Assembly (NCBI RefSeq): GCF_003719305.1 | Contig: NZ_RARC01000038.1 | Coordinates: forward strand, 1-64,000 | Direction: 5' to 3' | Source of the DNA: Mycolicibacterium stellerae | Lineage (GTDB): Bacteria; Actinomycetota; Actinomycetes; Mycobacteriales; Mycobacteriaceae | DNA: 64,000 bases | Shown here: piece after piece, positions 33,093-41,224 of the stretch | Numbering within the stretch: position 1 is the stretch's first letter | Layout of the letters: the number at the start of each line of letters is the position of its first letter | The notes under the pieces: model-generated | What the model was told of the DNA's origin: nothing | Seen by the model: only the letters and a program-made list of their open reading frames with translations | The model's database searches: none | Program-made: the position numbers and the translations under genes

Positions 33093-34559
33093 ATGATTGC
33101 AATGTGGCGGTACCACAACCGCCATCATTCCGTGAAAAAAACAGCTGTGGTTGGTGGCGCAGCAGGTCCTTCGATCGGCCCCTCGGTGGCCGAGATCCTT
33201 CAATGGCACGCTAGTGGAAGTGGATCACCCACCAAGACGGCCGCCCGAGTCGCAGACGCCATCGCGGCAAGGGGCGACGACGGGACCTGGCTTTCCGTTG
33301 TGCAGCGCGATCATTTGATTGCCGCTGCCGAGAACATCGAAAAGCGTCCCGGCGCACGGACTCTGCCGCTCTACGGGGTGCCATTCGGGGTGAAGGACAG
33401 CATTGACGTCGAGGGCGTCGCGACCACGCTTTCCTGCCCCGACTATGCCTACGTCGCCTCGACGACGGCGCCCGCCGTGCGCCGACTCCTCGACGCGGGT
33501 GCGCTCTACGTGGGCAAGACCAACCTCGACCAGTTCGCCACCGGGCTGAACGGCACCAGGACCCCATACACGGTGCCGCGCAGTGTGTACGGCAACGAGA
33601 TGATCTCCGGCGGATCGAGTTCCGGCTCGGCGTTGGCCGTCGCACTGGGCCAGGTGCCGTTCGCCGTGGCCACCGATACCGCAGGCTCCGGCCGGGTGCC
33701 CGCCGCCCTCAACGGCGTGGTCGGGTTCAAACCGTCACGCGGCCTGATCAGCACCGTGGGCCTCGTCCCGGCGTGCAAATCGCTGGACTGCATCAGCGTG
33801 ATGGCCGGCTGTATCGACGACATCGACCGCGTCGTCGAGGTGATGATGGCCCGAGACGACAACGACGCGTGGTCGCGCGGACCCGGGCCGCGCCACGACG
33901 GCTCTGACATCCGGGTGGGCCTGCCTCCCGTCGATCAGCTGGAGTTCTTCGGTGACGACGAGATGCGCCGCGCGCACTTGGCCTTCCGCGAGCAGCTGGG
34001 CGGCACGGCCACCATCGTCGATACGACGCTCGAACCCTTCCTGGCCGCCGGTTCCCTTCTCTACCAGGGTCCGTGGGTTGCGGAACGATTGGTGGAATTC
34101 GGCGACTTCCTCGCCTCCCAGCCGGACTCGATCCATCCCGTCGTCCGGGAGATTCTGCGCAGCGGGCACAGGTACACCGCGGTCGACGCCTTCGCCGCGC
34201 TGCAACGACTCGCCGAACTCAAGGCGATCGTCGGCCGGCTGTGGCAGGACATGGACGTGCTCGTGGTCCCCACGATCGGCACCACCTTCACCGTCGACGA
34301 GGTGTTGGCGCGGCCAATCGACTGCAACACGATGCTGGGCCACTACACACATTTCGGCAATCTGCTCGACCTGCTCGGTGTCGCGATCCCCGCAGGCACG
34401 ACAGCCGACGGACGGCCGGCAAGCGCGATGCTGCTCGGCGCGGCATTGACCGACGACACCGTACTGGAGCTGGCCGCGCGGATCCTCGACGAACCACGCG
34501 AATCCCCCTGGGCCGCAGCGGTATCAGAGTTCGCGACCACCTCCGAGGAACACACATGA
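33093..34559 (+). CDS. atzF: Allophanate hydrolase (amidase-signature family, AtzF type)
   Basis: An amidase-signature enzyme that hydrolyses allophanate to ammonia and CO2, the last step of urea, biuret and cyanuric acid use. The Ser-cisSer-Lys triad is visible: Lys101 (FGVKDSIDV), the cis-Ser in GGSSSGSA (173-180) and nucleophile Ser199 in DTAGSGR. The gene directly precedes a biuret-type amidohydrolase and a permease. The start is uncertain: ATG 33093 gives 488 residues, GTG 33033 and GTG 33132 are alternatives, and homology begins near PSVAEIL. It has no C-terminal AtzF accessory domain longer than usual. Confidence 0.82.
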   Translation: MIAMWRYHNRHHSVKKTAVVGGAAGPSIGPSVAEILQWHASGSGSPTKTAARVADAIAARGDDGTWLSVVQRDHLIAAAENIEKRPGARTLPLYGVPFGVKDSIDVEGVATTLSCPDYAYVASTTAPAVRRLLDAGALYVGKTNLDQFATGLNGTRTPYTVPRSVYGNEMISGGSSSGSALAVALGQVPFAVATDTAGSGRVPAALNGVVGFKPSRGLISTVGLVPACKSLDCISVMAGCIDDIDRVVEVMMARDDNDAWSRGPGPRHDGSDIRVGLPPVDQLEFFGDDEMRRAHLAFREQLGGTATIVDTTLEPFLAAGSLLYQGPWVAERLVEFGDFLASQPDSIHPVVREILRSGHRYTAVDAFAALQRLAELKAIVGRLWQDMDVLVVPTIGTTFTVDEVLARPIDCNTMLGHYTHFGNLLDLLGVAIPAGTTADGRPASAMLLGAALTDDTVLELAARILDEPRESPWAAAVSEFATTSEEHT

Positions 34560-34593
34560 CCACCCGAAGACGACCACGAGTGAGGACCGCAGC

Positions 34594-35286
34594 GTGAGCA
34601 AGGCAATCGAAGTGCCCGCCGAGCCGGCGCCGTTCCGCCTGATCGAGGGCAAGACGGCGTTGATCGTCATCGACATGCAGCGAGACTTCCTGCTGCCCGG
34701 CGGATTCGGCGAGAGCCTGGGCAACGACGTCGACCAGCTGCTCAAGGTGGTGCCACCGCTGGCAGCCTTGATCGCGGCCGCGAGGTCGTCGGGAGTGATG
34801 GTCATCCACACGCGCGAGGGCCACGAGCCGGACCTTTCGGACTGCCCGCCGGCGAAGCTCAGCCGCGGCGCACCCTCGAAGCGAATCGGCGATGCGGGCA
34901 AGTACGGCAGGATTCTCATCCGCGGCGAATACGGGCACGACATCGTCGACGAGTTGGCCCCGGTCGACGGCGAGATCGTCATCGACAAGCCCGGCAAGGG
35001 TGCGTTCTACGCGACCGAGCTACAGGACATTCTCGTCGGCTCCGGCATCAGCCAGCTGTTGATCACCGGCGTCACCACCGAGGTCTGCGTGCACACCACG
35101 ACGCGCGAGGCCAACGATCGCGGCTATGAATGCCTCGTCGTATCCGATTGCGTCGGTTCATATTTCCCCGATTTTCAGCGGATCGGACTGGAAATGATCA
35201 AGGCGCAGGGCGGCATCTTCGGATGGGTCGCCGACACGACGGCCGTAATCCCGGCCCTTCATGCCCTCACCACCTCCGCCGCCTGA
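34594..35286 (+). CDS. biuH: Biuret amidohydrolase-like cysteine hydrolase (isochorismatase fold)
   Basis: A 230-residue isochorismatase-like cysteine hydrolase with the triad Asp27 (VIDMQRDF), Lys132 (DKPGKGAF) and Cys165 (TTEVCVHTT). The segments HTREGHEPDL, RILIRGEYGHDI and REANDRGYECL closely match biuret hydrolase (BiuH), which makes allophanate from biuret. Context with allophanate hydrolase upstream supports this. RutB-type ureidoacrylate hydrolase is the main alternative, but no other rut gene is present. The start is GTG 34594, 34 bases after atzF. Confidence 0.82.
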   Translation: MSKAIEVPAEPAPFRLIEGKTALIVIDMQRDFLLPGGFGESLGNDVDQLLKVVPPLAALIAAARSSGVMVIHTREGHEPDLSDCPPAKLSRGAPSKRIGDAGKYGRILIRGEYGHDIVDELAPVDGEIVIDKPGKGAFYATELQDILVGSGISQLLITGVTTEVCVHTTTREANDRGYECLVVSDCVGSYFPDFQRIGLEMIKAQGGIFGWVADTTAVIPALHALTTSAA

Positions 35287-35297
35287 GAGGACCCGCA

Positions 35298-36902
35298 ATG
35301 ACCACCGATGTGACCGAATCCCCCGCCGAGCCGCCTGCCGAACCACCGGCCCCTGCTCAGACCGCGCTGCCGTTGTGGACGCGCGGCGACACGAACGCCT
35401 TCTTCGGCCTCGGCTTCAACATCCTGGTCAACGTGCTGACGCTGACCGGCTTGATGATCGGCGTTGTCGCCGTTCCCGCCGGCGACGTGCTCGGCACCGT
35501 GCTACCGGCTCTCGGTGTCGCACTGATACTCGGGAATCTCTACTACACATTCCTCGCCCGCCGGTTGGCCCGGCGAGAGAACCGTGACGACGTCACCGCG
35601 CTGCCGTACGGGCCGAGCGTGCCGCACATGTTCATCGTGGTCTTCGTCGTGATGCTGCCGGTGTATCTCAACACCAAGGACCCGATCCAGGCCTGGCAGG
35701 CCGGCCTGGCGTGGGCCTTCCTGATCGGGGTGATCGTGATGATCGGCGCGTTCGTCGGGCCCTACATCCGCAAGCTCACCCCGCGCGCCGCGATGCTGGG
35801 CACCCTGGCGGGCATTTCGATCACGTTCATCTCGATGCGGCCCGCCGCACAGATGTGGGAAGCCGCGTGGATCGGCCTCCCGGTGATGGCCATCATCCTG
35901 ATCGGGTTCTTCACGGACGTGAAACTCCCCTTCGGTATCCCGGTCGGGCTCGCCGCGCTGCTTGTGGGTACCGCGATCGGCTGGATCGGCGGCTTCATGT
36001 CCGCGCCCGACGTCGGCCAGGCCGTCTCCGACATCGCGATCGGCATACCCGACCTGAGAATCGACATGTTGTTCCAGGGGTTGTCCAACCTGGCGCCGTT
36101 GCTTGGCACGGCAATTCCGTTGGGTGTCTACAACTTCACCGAGGCGATGAGCAACGTGGAGAGTGCCGCGGCCGCAGGCGACAACTTCAACCTGCGCAGC
36201 GTGCTGCTCGCCGACGGTGCGGGCGCGATCATCGGATCGGCGTTCGGATCGCCGTTCCCGCCCGCGGTGTACATCGGTCATCCGGGTTGGAAAGACGCAG
36301 GGGGGCGCGCCAACTACTCGCTGGCCAGTGGCGTGATGATCGGAGTCCTTTGCTTCCTAGGGCTTTTCGGGGTCCTCGACGCATTGCTTCCGGTGCCCGC
36401 GATCGTGCCGATCCTGCTCTATATCGGCCTACTGATCGGGGCACAGGCGTTCCAGGCCGTGCCGCGCCTGCATGCCATCGCCGTCGTCGCTGCGATTCTG
36501 CCCAACCTCGCGCAGTGGGCGCACGGCCTGATCGACAACGCGCTCAACGCGGCGGGCACCTCGGCAGGCCAGGTCGGCATGGAGGCGCTCAACGGTGCTG
36601 GCGTCGTATACGAAGGCCTCAAGACCCTCGGCGAGGGGGCCGTGCTGGTCGGTCTCATCCTCGGCACGATGGTGACGTACATCCTCGAGAAGAAATTCCT
36701 CTACGCGGCGATCGCATCCGCCGTTGGAGCGGCGTTGTCGTTCATCGGCCTGATCCACGCGCCCGAAGTCGCGTGGGCGGCGAATCCGGCGGTGGCGCTG
36801 GGTTATCTGTTCTTCGGGATCGTGTGTGTCGCCTACTGGTTCCTGCCCGGTGCGAAGGACCCGGTGGTGGTCGACGAGTCGGACATCGTCGCGGGTCACT
36901 GA
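35298..36902 (+). CDS. NCS2-like (xanthine/uracil-type) permease
   Basis: A 534-residue polytopic membrane protein of the nucleobase/NCS2-AzgA type. After a Pro-rich cytoplasmic tail (~30 residues) come 12-14 helices, with DDVTALPYGPSVPHMFIVVF and NFTEAMSNVESAAAAGDNFNLR (the region that binds substrate in this family). ATG 35298 lies 11 bases after biuH. From context it should import biuret, a triazine or a ureide for the two upstream hydrolases; the true substrate is not determined by sequence. Confidence 0.83.
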   Translation: MTTDVTESPAEPPAEPPAPAQTALPLWTRGDTNAFFGLGFNILVNVLTLTGLMIGVVAVPAGDVLGTVLPALGVALILGNLYYTFLARRLARRENRDDVTALPYGPSVPHMFIVVFVVMLPVYLNTKDPIQAWQAGLAWAFLIGVIVMIGAFVGPYIRKLTPRAAMLGTLAGISITFISMRPAAQMWEAAWIGLPVMAIILIGFFTDVKLPFGIPVGLAALLVGTAIGWIGGFMSAPDVGQAVSDIAIGIPDLRIDMLFQGLSNLAPLLGTAIPLGVYNFTEAMSNVESAAAAGDNFNLRSVLLADGAGAIIGSAFGSPFPPAVYIGHPGWKDAGGRANYSLASGVMIGVLCFLGLFGVLDALLPVPAIVPILLYIGLLIGAQAFQAVPRLHAIAVVAAILPNLAQWAHGLIDNALNAAGTSAGQVGMEALNGAGVVYEGLKTLGEGAVLVGLILGTMVTYILEKKFLYAAIASAVGAALSFIGLIHAPEVAWAANPAVALGYLFFGIVCVAYWFLPGAKDPVVVDESDIVAGH

Positions 36903-36969
36903 GTCCAGCAGTCCAACGCAGCGGATCATTCTCTGCTCTCCGCGTGCTCGACAGTCGTAGCCTGCGTAG

Positions 36970-37317
36970 ATGAACACCGCCACCGTAGTCGTGACGCTGT
37001 TGCTCGCAGGCCTGTTCACCTTCTCATCGAGCATCAAATTGCTCGGCGTCCCCAAGTCCCTGGCAATCCGTGACCACCTCGGGGTGTCATCGATGCAGTG
37101 GCGGGTGATCGGCGCGCTCGAACTCGCAGGCGTGGCGGGGGTGCTGGCCGGATTGCTGTGGCCGCCGATCGGGATCGCCGCGGCGATCGGGCTCGCGCTG
37201 TTGTCCATCGGTGCCGTCGCGTTTCACCTCCGCGCGTCCGATCGCGTCGCGGAGATGGTTCCGGCCGTGATCGGCGTCGCATTGGCCGCTGCGACCGCGG
37301 TACTGCACACCGTCTGA
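36970..37317 (+). CDS. DoxX-family small membrane protein
   Basis: A 115-residue protein with four hydrophobic helices and the DoxX-like sequence SSSIKLLGVPKSLAIRDHLGVS in the first loop. DoxX proteins associate with thiol or quinone redox systems, but this short form has no assigned function. Distances suggest its own transcript. Confidence 0.75.
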   Translation: MNTATVVVTLLLAGLFTFSSSIKLLGVPKSLAIRDHLGVSSMQWRVIGALELAGVAGVLAGLLWPPIGIAAAIGLALLSIGAVAFHLRASDRVAEMVPAVIGVALAAATAVLHTV

Positions 37318-37330
37318 CGTCATCGCCATC

Positions 37331-37366
37331 ACACCTGGGTCGAACAGGTGTCTTAGATTACCTAAG
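37331..37366. promoter_or_regulatory. Two adjacent inverted repeats upstream of tetR-type gene
   Basis: ACACCTG-N7-CAGGTGT (37331-37351) and CTTAG-ATTAC-CTAAG (37352-37366) are perfect palindromes placed end to end, 43 bases before the TetR start. One may be the TetR operator and the other a second site or the hairpin terminating the doxX-like gene. Confidence 0.5.
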
Positions 37367-37408
37367 TTTTCGTGGTCAAATGTCCACGAAGTGGATTAGC
37401 CTGCAACT

Positions 37409-37978
37409 ATGGCAGCACGCACCAACAGTGTCGATCCCCGCGCCGAGAGAGTCCGCGCCAGGCTTCGCGACGCCGCCTTCGCGCTGGCACACGAGGGTCC
37501 CGTCGACGGATTGACGGTGGGCGACATCGTCGACCGCGCCGAGGTCAGCCGCCAGGTCTTCTACCGGCACTTCCACGATCGCGACGACGCGATCGCATAT
37601 GCATTCACCGTCGCGTTCGCTTCGGCCGCCGCGGATATCGTCGGCGATCCGCGCGCCCGCATCATGGCGCTTTTCGATTTCGCGGCCGAACACCGTGCGA
37701 TGTACCGCAACGTGGTACCGAGCGCAGTCACCCTGCGCGTCGTCGCAGCCTTCCGGGCCGAACTCGCGCCCGCGTGCGAACAGATCGCGGCCGATGCCGC
37801 CGTCGCCGAAATCGCGGGCCTGACCGCGGAATCCGTGAGCCGGTTCCTCGTCGGCGGATTCATCGAGGTGCTGCGCTCCTGGATGGAGGACGGCGACGCC
37901 ACCGATCTGCGCGGCAGGGTCAGCGCCGCACTGGACACCGTCGGCGCGCTGCTCGGCCTCGCCACAACCGCAGTCTGA
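37409..37978 (+). CDS. TetR-family transcriptional regulator
   Basis: A 189-residue TetR regulator. The helix-turn-helix is LTVGDIVDRAEVSRQVFYRHFHDRDDAIA (~34-62). The C-terminal ligand domain is short and helical. It precedes the membrane-protein gene by 32 bases and has inverted repeats upstream, so it probably represses itself and the next genes. The ligand is unknown. Confidence 0.88.
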   Translation: MAARTNSVDPRAERVRARLRDAAFALAHEGPVDGLTVGDIVDRAEVSRQVFYRHFHDRDDAIAYAFTVAFASAAADIVGDPRARIMALFDFAAEHRAMYRNVVPSAVTLRVVAAFRAELAPACEQIAADAAVAEIAGLTAESVSRFLVGGFIEVLRSWMEDGDATDLRGRVSAALDTVGALLGLATTAV

Positions 37979-38010
37979 ATCCAATCGACTCCCCACCTAA
38001 GGACGTTCAC

Positions 38011-39099
38011 ATGGCCCGACACGCTTCCCCCGAACCGATGATGACCAAGACTCGCATCCGCAACATGGTGCTCGCGATGACGGCGTTGACGGTGTTCGTC
38101 GTCGCGATGATCGCCAGTTACTCCGGAGCTTTCGCCAGACCCACCCTGCACCACCTCACCGTGGCCGTGGCCGCCCCCGGACAGGTCGTCGAAGCGATTC
38201 GCGGCCAGGATGTGTTGGCGGTCAATGCGGTTGGTGATGACGCCGCAGCGCGTCAGCAGGTGCGCGAACAGGCGGCCGACGCCGCCTTCGTGGTCGCGCA
38301 GACGGGCGAGATGAAGATCTACGTCGCGGGCGGAGGTGGCAAGAGCGTCGCCACCGCAGCCGAATCCGTCGGCCGCGCAATCGCAACGAAGGGCGGGTTC
38401 ACCGCCGCGGTGGAGGATGTCGCGCCGACGTCGGCCGCAGACCCGTCTGGCACGGTCGAGTTCTATGCCGTCATCTTCATCTCCATCGGAGCATCGTTGG
38501 GCGCCACCGCTTTTGGCTACATCATGGGCAAGGTGCGCAGACCCGCCACTTTTCTGCTGCGCACACTGACGTTGACGGGTTACTCGGCGCTGCTTGCCGG
38601 AGTGGTGACGGTCTACGTCGACGGCATGCTCGGCGCATTGGCCGGCCACACCTTGGCCGTGTTCGGTGCGCTGTGGATCTACGCGATGGCCGTCGGCGGA
38701 GCCGTCACGGGTGTGGCGGCCGCGTTCGGATCTACGGCGTCGGTGCTGCTCACCCTCTTCCTGGTGGTCGTCGGCAACGCGGCGGCCGCGGGGCCGGTCG
38801 GCAGACCGCTGCTGTCGCCCTTCTACTCGACCTTCACGACGATCGTCCCGCAGGGTTCCGGCGTCGCCCTGCTGCGCAGCATCTCCTACTTCGGCGGCCA
38901 CAGCGCTGGGACACCGTTGCTGACCCTGGTCATCTGGGGCGCGGCGGGCTGTCTGCTCGCGGCTCTCGCCACGGCATTGCGGGTGAATTATCGTGCCGTC
39001 TATGAGCGTTTCGCTAGGCGAAGTCGACCGGTACTACGACCTGGGCACATATCACCGTCAGGTCGACACGCCGTCGCCGCAGGCGCAGATCTGGACTGA
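38011..39099 (+). CDS. Multi-spanning membrane protein (YhgE/DUF3533-like)
   Basis: A 362-residue membrane protein: one N-terminal helix (~20-45), an extracytoplasmic region (~50-150) that contains VVAAPGQV-like and AAFVVAQTGEMKIYVAGGGG segments, then about five or six helices (150-330). This matches the YhgE/Pip or DUF3533 kind of ABC-2-type exporter component. ATG 38011 has AAGGA upstream. The last ~98 bases overlap the following TPR gene in another frame, so the C-terminal ~30 basic residues may be a read-on extension. Likely controlled by the TetR gene upstream. Confidence 0.68.
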   Translation: MARHASPEPMMTKTRIRNMVLAMTALTVFVVAMIASYSGAFARPTLHHLTVAVAAPGQVVEAIRGQDVLAVNAVGDDAAARQQVREQAADAAFVVAQTGEMKIYVAGGGGKSVATAAESVGRAIATKGGFTAAVEDVAPTSAADPSGTVEFYAVIFISIGASLGATAFGYIMGKVRRPATFLLRTLTLTGYSALLAGVVTVYVDGMLGALAGHTLAVFGALWIYAMAVGGAVTGVAAAFGSTASVLLTLFLVVVGNAAAAGPVGRPLLSPFYSTFTTIVPQGSGVALLRSISYFGGHSAGTPLLTLVIWGAAGCLLAALATALRVNYRAVYERFARRSRPVLRPGHISPSGRHAVAAGADLD

Positions 39100-40672
39100 C
39101 CGCGGCCTGGTATGGGCATATGCGTTCAATCATGACGAGGCGATCCGCTGCTTCGAGCGCGCCCTGGAATTGGATCCAGATCTCGCCATCGCCCGTTGGG
39201 GCATCGCCTATTCGATCGGGCCGAACTACAACAAGGCGTGGGAGGCGTTCGACCCGGTCGATCTCGCAGCGTCGTTGGCGCGTGCACGAATGGAGCTCGG
39301 GTTGGCGGGCAACGCGCGGGCCTCGGCGGTCGAAAGCGGACTGATCGAGGCGCTGGCTGCCCGCTTCCCGACCGACGATGCGGATGACACCGACGCGCTG
39401 CTTGCGGGCCACGCGAGTTACGCCGATGCGATGTCGCGGCTCGCGGACGTATATCCCGACGACATCGACGTGCAGGCGCTCGCGGCCGACGCGTTGGTCA
39501 ACGTCACGGCGTGGGCGTTGTGGGACCCCAAGACGGGAGAACCCGCGCCGGGTTCACGGGTGGTCGAGGCCAAACGCATCCTCGATGACGCTCTGGCCAC
39601 GCCTGCAGGCCGCGAGCACCCCGGCGTGCTGCACCTCTACCTGCACACCATGGAGATGTCGGCGACCCCGCAGGACGCGCTGCCTGCGGCCGACCTGCTG
39701 CGTGGTCTGGTGCCCGACGCGGGCCACCTGCAGCACATGGCCAGTCACATCGACGTGCTCTGCGGCGACTACCGCAGCTCGGTGGTGTCGAATCTGACTG
39801 CCGTGCAAGCCGACCGGCTCTTCGTCGAACGGGAGGGACCGCTGAACTTCTATTCGCTCTACCGTGCACACAACCTGCACTTCGTCGTCTACTCGGCGAT
39901 GTTCGAGGCGAACTCGGGCGTTGCACTGCGGGCGGCCGATGAGCTCGCCGGGCAGCTCACCCCCGAGCTCCTGGCAATAGAGTCACCGCCGATGGCGGAC
40001 TGGCTGGAAGCGTTCGTGCCGTTGCGGGTTCATGTTCTGGTCCGATTCGGCCGGTGGGACGAACTGGTCAGCCAGCCGCTGCCCGAAGACGTCGGGCTGT
40101 ACTGCACGACCACCGCCACCATTCACTACGGGCGCGGAGTCGCACATGCCGCGAAGGGGCAACTCCGGCAAGCGCATGCCGAACGGGAGGCATTCGCAGC
40201 GGCCTACGACCGCATCCCGGAATCGCGCTACCTGTTCAACAACACCGCACGCGACATCCTTGCGGTGGCCGCCGAGATGCTCGACGGCGAAATCGCCTAC
40301 CGAGAAGGACGGCACGACGCCGCCTTCGCCCATCTGCGGCGCGCCATCGAACTGGACGACACACTCCCCTACGACGAACCGTGGGGATGGATGCAACCCA
40401 CAAGACACGCCTACGGGGCGCTGTTGCTGGAGCAGGGCCGCGTCGAGGAGGCCGCCGAGGTATATGCCGCCGACCTCGGGCTCGATCCGACCTTCAGCCG
40501 GCCGTGCCAACACCCCGGCAACGTGTGGAGCCTGCACGGCTACCACGAGTGCCTGCGACGGCTCGGCCGGACCGCCGAGGCGGGCATCATCGGCCAACAG
40601 CTGGCATTGGCGATGGCACGCGCGGATGTGCCGATCGCCGCGTCGTGTGCGTGCCGGCTTGAGGTCGGCTAA
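39002..40672 (+). CDS. Tetratricopeptide-repeat protein
   Basis: A 556-residue soluble protein. It begins with the conserved unit YYDLGTYHRQV, then WTDRGLVWAYAFNHDEAIRCFERALELDPD (a TPR), GIAYSIGPNYNKAW, and HLYLHTMEMS. Further TPR-like helices are at ~350-520 (AYREGRHDAAFAHLRRAIELDD; LEQGRVEEAAEVYAADLGLDP). Homologues are widespread and unnamed. ATG 39002 is within the preceding gene. Several conserved His (HTMEMS, HLQHMASHIDV) might bind a metal, which is speculative. Confidence 0.8.
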   Translation: MSVSLGEVDRYYDLGTYHRQVDTPSPQAQIWTDRGLVWAYAFNHDEAIRCFERALELDPDLAIARWGIAYSIGPNYNKAWEAFDPVDLAASLARARMELGLAGNARASAVESGLIEALAARFPTDDADDTDALLAGHASYADAMSRLADVYPDDIDVQALAADALVNVTAWALWDPKTGEPAPGSRVVEAKRILDDALATPAGREHPGVLHLYLHTMEMSATPQDALPAADLLRGLVPDAGHLQHMASHIDVLCGDYRSSVVSNLTAVQADRLFVEREGPLNFYSLYRAHNLHFVVYSAMFEANSGVALRAADELAGQLTPELLAIESPPMADWLEAFVPLRVHVLVRFGRWDELVSQPLPEDVGLYCTTTATIHYGRGVAHAAKGQLRQAHAEREAFAAAYDRIPESRYLFNNTARDILAVAAEMLDGEIAYREGRHDAAFAHLRRAIELDDTLPYDEPWGWMQPTRHAYGALLLEQGRVEEAAEVYAADLGLDPTFSRPCQHPGNVWSLHGYHECLRRLGRTAEAGIIGQQLALAMARADVPIAASCACRLEVG

Positions 40673-40744
40673 CGGCGACAACCGAAGCCGGCGCGGACCA
40701 GGCATCGCGGACTCGTCGCGACGGCGCTGCGTAAACTCCCGCGT

Positions 40745-41224
40745 GTGGCCATCAGCGACGACGACCTCGACCGTCTCGGCCGCTGCGTCGAACTCGCGCG
40801 CACGGCGCTCGACGACGGTGACGAGCCGTTCGGCTCGATCCTCGTCGACGCCGCAGGCCAGACACTGTTCGAAGATCGCAACCGCGTCTCCGGCGGCGAC
40901 GCCACCCAGCATCCCGAATTCGCCATCGCGCGCTGGGCGGCGGCCAACCTGATGCCAGCCGAACGCGCGGGCGCCACCGTCTACACCTCCGGTGAGCACT
41001 GCCCGATGTGCGCCGCCGCGCATGCCTGGGTCGGGCTCGGCCGCATCGCGTACGCCACCTCGAGTGCCCAGCTGACCCAGTGGCTCGCCGAATGGGGGGC
41101 CCCGCCGCCCCCGGTGGCGACGTTGCCGATCAACGCTGTCGCGCCGGGGGTAGTCGTCGACGGGCCCGCTCCCGCGTACGCCGACACGATGAAGTCGCTC
41201 TACGAGACGAAGTTCCGCGCATGA
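40745..41224 (+). CDS. CMP/dCMP- or guanine-deaminase-family nucleoside deaminase
   Basis: A 159-residue zinc deaminase of the cytidine/deoxycytidylate fold. The zinc ligands are His in QHPEFAIARW (with the catalytic Glu in HPE, where HAE is more usual) and the two Cys of EHCPMCAAA. The segment DGDEPFGSILVD is typical of guanine/nucleoside deaminases. The substrate is not assignable. GTG 40745 starts it; its TGA overlaps the ATG of the glycosidase gene (ATGA at 41221-41224). Confidence 0.83.
   Translation: MAISDDDLDRLGRCVELARTALDDGDEPFGSILVDAAGQTLFEDRNRVSGGDATQHPEFAIARWAAANLMPAERAGATVYTSGEHCPMCAAAHAWVGLGRIAYATSSAQLTQWLAEWGAPPPPVATLPINAVAPGVVVDGPAPAYADTMKSLYETKFRA

Noticed and set aside
34594..35286. 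Nicotinamidase or isochorismatase assignment for the cysteine hydrolase
   Set aside because: The REANDRGYECL and HTREGHEPDL segments and the allophanate hydrolase neighbour point to the biuret/ureidoacrylate branch.
37352..37366. IdeR box before the TetR gene
   Set aside because: CTTAG-ATTAC-CTAAG is AT-rich and palindromic but matches too few positions of the 19-base IdeR consensus.
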